Source: Cellulomonas sp. Leaf334 (GTDB taxonomy: Bacteria > Actinomycetota > Actinomycetes > Actinomycetales > Cellulomonadaceae). From it: a stretch of DNA of 64,000 bases. The stretch is from positions 2,152,812 to 2,216,811 of the forward strand of contig NZ_LMOO01000001.1 of NCBI RefSeq assembly GCF_001424195.1, in the 5' to 3' direction. Below the pieces are notes generated by a model. It was not told where the DNA came from. It did no database searches and worked only from the letters and a program-made list of their open reading frames with translations. The translations under genes were made by a program, and so were the position numbers. Position 1 is the first letter of the stretch, and every line of letters starts with the position of its first letter. Below, in pieces: positions 60,358 through 64,000 of the stretch.

Positions 60358-62249
60358 GCGGCGACGGTAGCGCTGCCCGCTCCTTCTGCGAACTGCGTCC
60401 GGTAGAGCTCCGCGTACACGCCGCCGCGCGCGAGCAGCTGGGCGTGCGTGCCCTGGTCGACGACGCGCCCGTGGTCCAGCACGACGATCGAGTCGGCCTG
60501 GCGCACCGTGGAGAGCCGATGGGCGATGACGATGCTCGTGCGTCCCGTCAGTGCTTCGTCGAGCGCGGCCTGGACGGCGGCCTCGGACCCGGAGTCGAGG
60601 TGCGCGGTGGCCTCGTCGAGGATGACGACGTCGGGCGCCTTGAGCAGCATCCGCGCGATCGCGAGACGCTGGCGCTCGCCGCCGGACAGCCGGTAGCCGC
60701 GGTCGCCGACCACGGTCCGGATCCCGTCGGGCAGGGTCGCGACGAGGTCGGCGATGTGCGCCTGCTCGAGCGCCCGCTCGATGTCGGCGTCCGTCGCCTC
60801 CGGGCGGGCGTAGCGCAGGTTCTCCGCGATCGTGTCGTGGAACAGGTGGGCCTCCTGGCTGACCACGCCGACCGTCGCGCGCAGCGAGGCCTGCGTGACG
60901 TCCCGCAGGTCCGTCCCCGCGATCCGGACGGCGCCGGCCGTCGGGTCGTACATGCGGGTGACCAGCTGGGAGATCGTCGTCTTGCCGGCGCCCGAGTGGC
61001 CGACGAGCGCGACCATGTGCCCGGCCGGGACGGTGAACGACACGTCGCGCAGGGTGTCCTCGACGGGTTCTCGGCTCAGGGTAGCGACGGACTCCAGCGA
61101 GGCCAACGAGACCTCGTCGGCCCCCGGGTACCGGAACGTGACGGCATCGAGCTCGACCGTCGCGCCGTGCGTCGCCCTCTCGGTCCGCAGGTCGATCGCG
61201 TCGGGCTTCTCGGCGACCGTCGGCTCCAGGTCCAGCACCTCGAGCACGCGCTCGAAGCTGACCAGGGCGGTCATGACGTCGACCTGCACGTTCGACATCG
61301 CCGTCAGCGGGCCGTAGAGGCGGCCGAGGTAGGCGGTGAGCGCGACGACGACACCGACGGTCAGCTGGCCGCGGATCGCCATGACCCCGCCGAGGCCGTA
61401 GACGATGGCGACGGCGACGCTGGCCAGCGTCGTCAGACCCACGCGGAACCACGTGGAGTACAGGGCGCGCTTGACCCCGATGTCACGGACACGGTCCACC
61501 TGCTCGGCGTAGCCCGTCGACTCGCGCTGCGGGTCGCCGAAGATCTTCACCAGGTGCGCGCCCGCGACGTTGAAGCGCTCGTTCATGATCTGCGCGGCGT
61601 CCGCGTTCAGCGCGTAGCTCTCGCGGGTGATGGCGGCGATCTTCTTGCCGAACCAGCGGGCCGGGAAGATGAACGCGGGCAGCAGGACCAGGCTCAGCAG
61701 GGTCAGCTGCCAGGACATGCTGAGCATCGCCGCGAGCACGAACACGATGGTCAGCGAGTTGCTCACGACGTTCTGCAGCGTGGACGTGAACGCCTGCTGC
61801 GCGCCGAGCACGTCCCCGTTCAGCCGCTGCACCAGCGCGCCGGTCTTGGCGCGGCTGAAGAACGCGAGCGGCATGCGCTGCACGTGGTCGAAGACCTCCG
61901 TGCGCAGGTCGCGGATCAGGCCCTCGCCGACCTGGGAGGACACCCAGCGGTCGGCGACGGACAGGCCGGCCGTCACGATCGCGAGCACCGCGACGACGGC
62001 CGCCATGGTGAGGACCACCTGCGTGTCGCCGGCCGTGATGCCGTCGTCGATGAGCGTCTTGAACAGCAGGGGGGTGACCGCGCCGGCCGCGGCCTCGACG
62101 GCGATGAGCGCGACGAAGACCGCGAGCTTGCCCTTGTAGGGGCGCGCGAACTGCAGGATCCGCTTCAGGGTGTCGCGCGTGAGCTTGTGGTCCGCGACCG
62201 TGCGGTCCTTGGCGAAGCTGCGCATGTTGGGGCTGCCGGTCATCGACAC
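60354..62249 (-). CDS. ABC multidrug-type exporter (membrane plus ATPase)
   Basis: 631 residues from GTG 62249, chosen because GAGGAGG lies eight bases upstream; GTG 62258 and ATG 62243 are alternatives. Six helices, then Walker A GHSGAGKTT, signature LSGGERQRLAIARMLL, Walker B VVILDEATAHLD and AHRLST, as in homodimeric MsbA/BmrA-type exporters. A DVTQASLRATVGVVSQEAHLFH Q-loop is canonical. Divergent from a MarR gene that probably represses it. Confidence 0.92.
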   Translation of the reverse strand: MSMTGSPNMRSFAKDRTVADHKLTRDTLKRILQFARPYKGKLAVFVALIAVEAAAGAVTPLLFKTLIDDGITAGDTQVVLTMAAVVAVLAIVTAGLSVADRWVSSQVGEGLIRDLRTEVFDHVQRMPLAFFSRAKTGALVQRLNGDVLGAQQAFTSTLQNVVSNSLTIVFVLAAMLSMSWQLTLLSLVLLPAFIFPARWFGKKIAAITRESYALNADAAQIMNERFNVAGAHLVKIFGDPQRESTGYAEQVDRVRDIGVKRALYSTWFRVGLTTLASVAVAIVYGLGGVMAIRGQLTVGVVVALTAYLGRLYGPLTAMSNVQVDVMTALVSFERVLEVLDLEPTVAEKPDAIDLRTERATHGATVELDAVTFRYPGADEVSLASLESVATLSREPVEDTLRDVSFTVPAGHMVALVGHSGAGKTTISQLVTRMYDPTAGAVRIAGTDLRDVTQASLRATVGVVSQEAHLFHDTIAENLRYARPEATDADIERALEQAHIADLVATLPDGIRTVVGDRGYRLSGGERQRLAIARMLLKAPDVVILDEATAHLDSGSEAAVQAALDEALTGRTSIVIAHRLSTVRQADSIVVLDHGRVVDQGTHAQLLARGGVYAELYRTQFAEGAGSATVAA

Positions 62250-62321
62250 GGGCGCCACCTCCTCGGTTCTGGTGCGTCCCGTCCCTTGGGGCGCGCGGCC
62301 TCGTGAGCCGATGCTGAGGTT

Positions 62322-62349
62322 AACTCACTATGTGCCTAGGTCACAAGTT
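62322..62349. promoter_or_regulatory. Candidate MarR operator
   Basis: TGTGCCTAGGTCACA (62331-62345) is nearly palindromic around CCTAGG and is framed by AACT (62322-62325) and AGTT (62346-62349). It lies in the 117-bp gap between the divergent exporter and MarR genes. Confidence 0.55.
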
Positions 62350-62366
62350 GCGATAGTCTCGCCGCC

Positions 62367-62795
62367 GTGACCTCCTCCGACGGCTCGGGCGAGCTCCTCG
62401 AGCTCCTGTACGGCGTGCTCCGCGGCGTCCGTCGCGACGCCGCCGCCCGGCTCGAGCTCCAGGGCACCACACCCGGACAGCTGCGGCTGCTGCGCACCCT
62501 CGAACGGTGCGACGGGCCACGCCGGCTCGGCGAGCTCGCCGCCGCGCTCGACGTCGCGCCGCGTTCGGTCACCTCCAAGGTGGATCTTGCCGAGGAGGAC
62601 GGGTTGGTCCGACGCCTGCCCGATCCGAGCGACCGGCGCGCGACCCTGCTGGAGCTGACGCCCGCCGGGCACAAGATGCTCGCGGCCATCTCCGCGCAGC
62701 GGCACGAGGGGGCGGCCGAGCGGCTGGGACGGCTGTCCGCCGACGAGCAGGCGGAGCTGCTGCGGCTGCTGCGGATCGTGGGCGACGGAGGCTGA
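62367..62795 (+). CDS. MarR-family transcriptional regulator
   Basis: 142 residues from GTG 62367. Winged helix: LGELAAALDVAPRSVTSKVDLAEEDGLVRRLPDPSDRRATLLELT, a textbook MarR DNA-binding region with the DxR wing. Divergent from the ABC exporter gene, implying local repression relieved by the exported compound. Confidence 0.93.
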   Translation: MTSSDGSGELLELLYGVLRGVRRDAAARLELQGTTPGQLRLLRTLERCDGPRRLGELAAALDVAPRSVTSKVDLAEEDGLVRRLPDPSDRRATLLELTPAGHKMLAAISAQRHEGAAERLGRLSADEQAELLRLLRIVGDGG

Positions 62796-62964
62796 CGCTC
62801 GACGGTCGTCCGCCCGCAGCGCATTCGATCCAGCCGCACTGGGTACTCGCAGGGGTCGGTGGGGCGGTGCACGGGCCCCATCCGTCACACCCGTACCAGG
62901 TGCGGCTGGTTCTGACGCGCACGCGTCGTCCCGCCGACCGCCCGGGGCAGACCATCATGGGTGG

Positions 62965-64000
62965 GTGCCCACCGACCCGGATGACGACGAGCTCGAGCTG
63001 ATCCGCCGGTCCGGCGTCGTGCTGCGGGTCGGACGGCTGAGCCTGTCGGCCGGGACCGGGTCGTACCGCGTCAAGGCGTCGATGGCGCGGATCGCGCACG
63101 CGCTGGGGATCGACAGGCACGAGGCGCACGTCACGCTCACCGAGATCACCACGACCTCGCACCGCGGACCGAGCTTCCGCACCGAGGTGACCGAGGTGCG
63201 CACGATCGGTGTGAACGTCGACCGGCTCACGGAGCTGGAGCACCTGGCGGGACGCGTCGACGACGCCGGTCGCGTGACACCCGACGAGGTCACCGCAGAG
63301 CTGGACCGCATCGCCGACAAGCCGCCGCTGTACCCGGTGCTGCTCAATGCGTTGTGGGCGGCGATCGCCTGTGCGGCGTTCTCGTTCCTGAACAGCGGGG
63401 GGATCGTCGAGATCGTCGGCGTCGTCGTGGGCGCGTTCCTCGGCCAGGCGCTGCGCCGCACCCTGCTGCACCGCGGGTTCAACCAGTTCGGCGTCACCAT
63501 GCTGAGCGCCACGGTGGCGTGCCTGGGCTACCTCGGCTTCGTCTGGCTGCTCCAGGCCGCCGGTGTCGGCGGTGTCGGCCACGAGGCCGGGTACGTGTCC
63601 GCCGTGCTGTTCCTGGTGCCCGGGTTCCCCCTGGTCACCGGGTTCCTCGACCTGGCGAAGCTGGACTTCTCGGCCGGGATCGCTCGCCTCGTGCACGCGC
63701 TGATGATCCTGACCTCGGCGGCGCTCGCGCTGTGGGCCGTGTCGCTGGTCGTCGGGCTCAGCCCCGACCCACCCTCCGCGCCGGCGCTGGACCCCGGGCT
63801 GCTGCTCGTGCTGCGCCTCGTCGCCAGCTTCCTCGGCGTGCTCGGCTTCGCGCTGATGTTCAACAGTCCCTGGCGTATCGCGGTCGCGGCGGCTGGCGTC
63901 GGGATGGTGGCGAACGTGCTGCGCATCCAGCTGGTCGAGGGGTCCGTGCCGCCGCAGGCAGCCGCGGCGGTCGCGGCCCTGGTGGTCGGGCTGCTCGCCG
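62965..64000 (+). CDS. ThrE-type threonine/serine exporter (3' end outside window)
   Basis: The frame from GTG 62965 stays open to the window end, 345 codons. The N-terminal soluble domain has ARIAHALGIDRHEAHVTLTE and EVRTIGVNVDRLTELEHLAG; then many membrane helices (VLLNALWAAIACAAFSFL, VVGAFLGQALRR, VLFLVPGFPLVTGFLDLAK). This is the DUF1212/ThrE layout, which exports threonine and serine in Corynebacterium. Family proteins are usually 450-550 residues, so the C-terminal part is missing here. Confidence 0.88.
   Translation, partial: MPTDPDDDELELIRRSGVVLRVGRLSLSAGTGSYRVKASMARIAHALGIDRHEAHVTLTEITTTSHRGPSFRTEVTEVRTIGVNVDRLTELEHLAGRVDDAGRVTPDEVTAELDRIADKPPLYPVLLNALWAAIACAAFSFLNSGGIVEIVGVVVGAFLGQALRRTLLHRGFNQFGVTMLSATVACLGYLGFVWLLQAAGVGGVGHEAGYVSAVLFLVPGFPLVTGFLDLAKLDFSAGIARLVHALMILTSAALALWAVSLVVGLSPDPPSAPALDPGLLLVLRLVASFLGVLGFALMFNSPWRIAVAAAGVGMVANVLRIQLVEGSVPPQAAAAVAALVVGLLA

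Overview
The window is very GC-rich chromosomal DNA with a dense, actinobacterial gene layout: many GTG starts and many ATGA/GTGA stop-start overlaps. The gene set points to a cellulolytic member of the Micrococcales, most likely Cellulomonas. It carries a GH94 cellobiose phosphorylase that, from memory, closely resembles the Cellulomonas gilvus enzyme and has its catalytic Asp at the same residue number (490), a CBM4-GH9 cellulase, and an AA10 lytic polysaccharide monooxygenase with FN3 and CBM2 modules. This assignment is by recognition; no search was run.

Layout. 1-9.2 kb: the end of a CopD/CtaG-type copper protein, an orphan AbiEi/DUF559-like protein, an S9 peptidase, a DUF6458 membrane peptide, a minus-strand operon DUF4397 / class F sortase / SigK-like sigma / RskA-like anti-sigma, and a divergent hydrolase/WYL regulator pair. 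9.2-19.6 kb: a membrane-tethered GH9 cellulase translationally linked to a heterodimeric ABC exporter, a cytoplasmic trypsin-like protease followed by a tiny protein resembling its N-terminal domain, an XRE/membrane-protein pair with twin operators, the secreted LPMO, and an iron-box-controlled heme oxygenase. 19.7-32 kb: a GAF-GGDEF protein, a thioredoxin-NHL protein, an RNA-methyltransferase-like protein, TetR and GAF regulators, a DinB protein, the first member of a paralogous unknown family, and a transglutaminase plus ATP-grasp/alpha-E module. 32-36 kb: an Asp23/AmaP envelope-stress locus with its own sigma factor. 36-45 kb: small enzymes, a voltage-gated K+ channel, a Tat-exported six-hairpin-like protein, a giant subtilase, an internally deleted dehydrogenase pseudogene and tRNA-Gly(CCC). 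45-50 kb: aldose epimerase and cellobiose phosphorylase, then a secreted RTX-repeat protein. 50-64 kb: a two-component system, dCTP deaminase, the second member of the unknown family, two adjacent surface proteins (an 11-residue-repeat protein and a cysteine-free chaplin-like protein with an LADTG sorting signal), Nudix and MBL hydrolases, an ECF sigma with membrane partner, a MarR/ABC exporter pair and the start of a ThrE-type exporter.

How it fits together. LPMO and GH9 cellulase attack cellulose outside the cell; imported cellobiose is split phosphorolytically by Cbp, with the epimerase handling sugar anomers. Palindromes of the CebR type (GAGCGCTC core) lie in front of both the GH9 gene and cbp, so the two steps are probably co-regulated by a CebR-like repressor that is not encoded here. 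Several envelope circuits (sortase/SigK, Asp23/AmaP, sigma/CU044_5270-like) suggest strong investment in surface stress and surface display.

The most unusual content is the chaplin-like LADTG protein with its repeat-protein neighbour, the GH9/ABC exporter coupling, the protease/mini-domain pair, and the two-member paralogous family of unknown function. There is no intergenic stretch longer than 300 bases.
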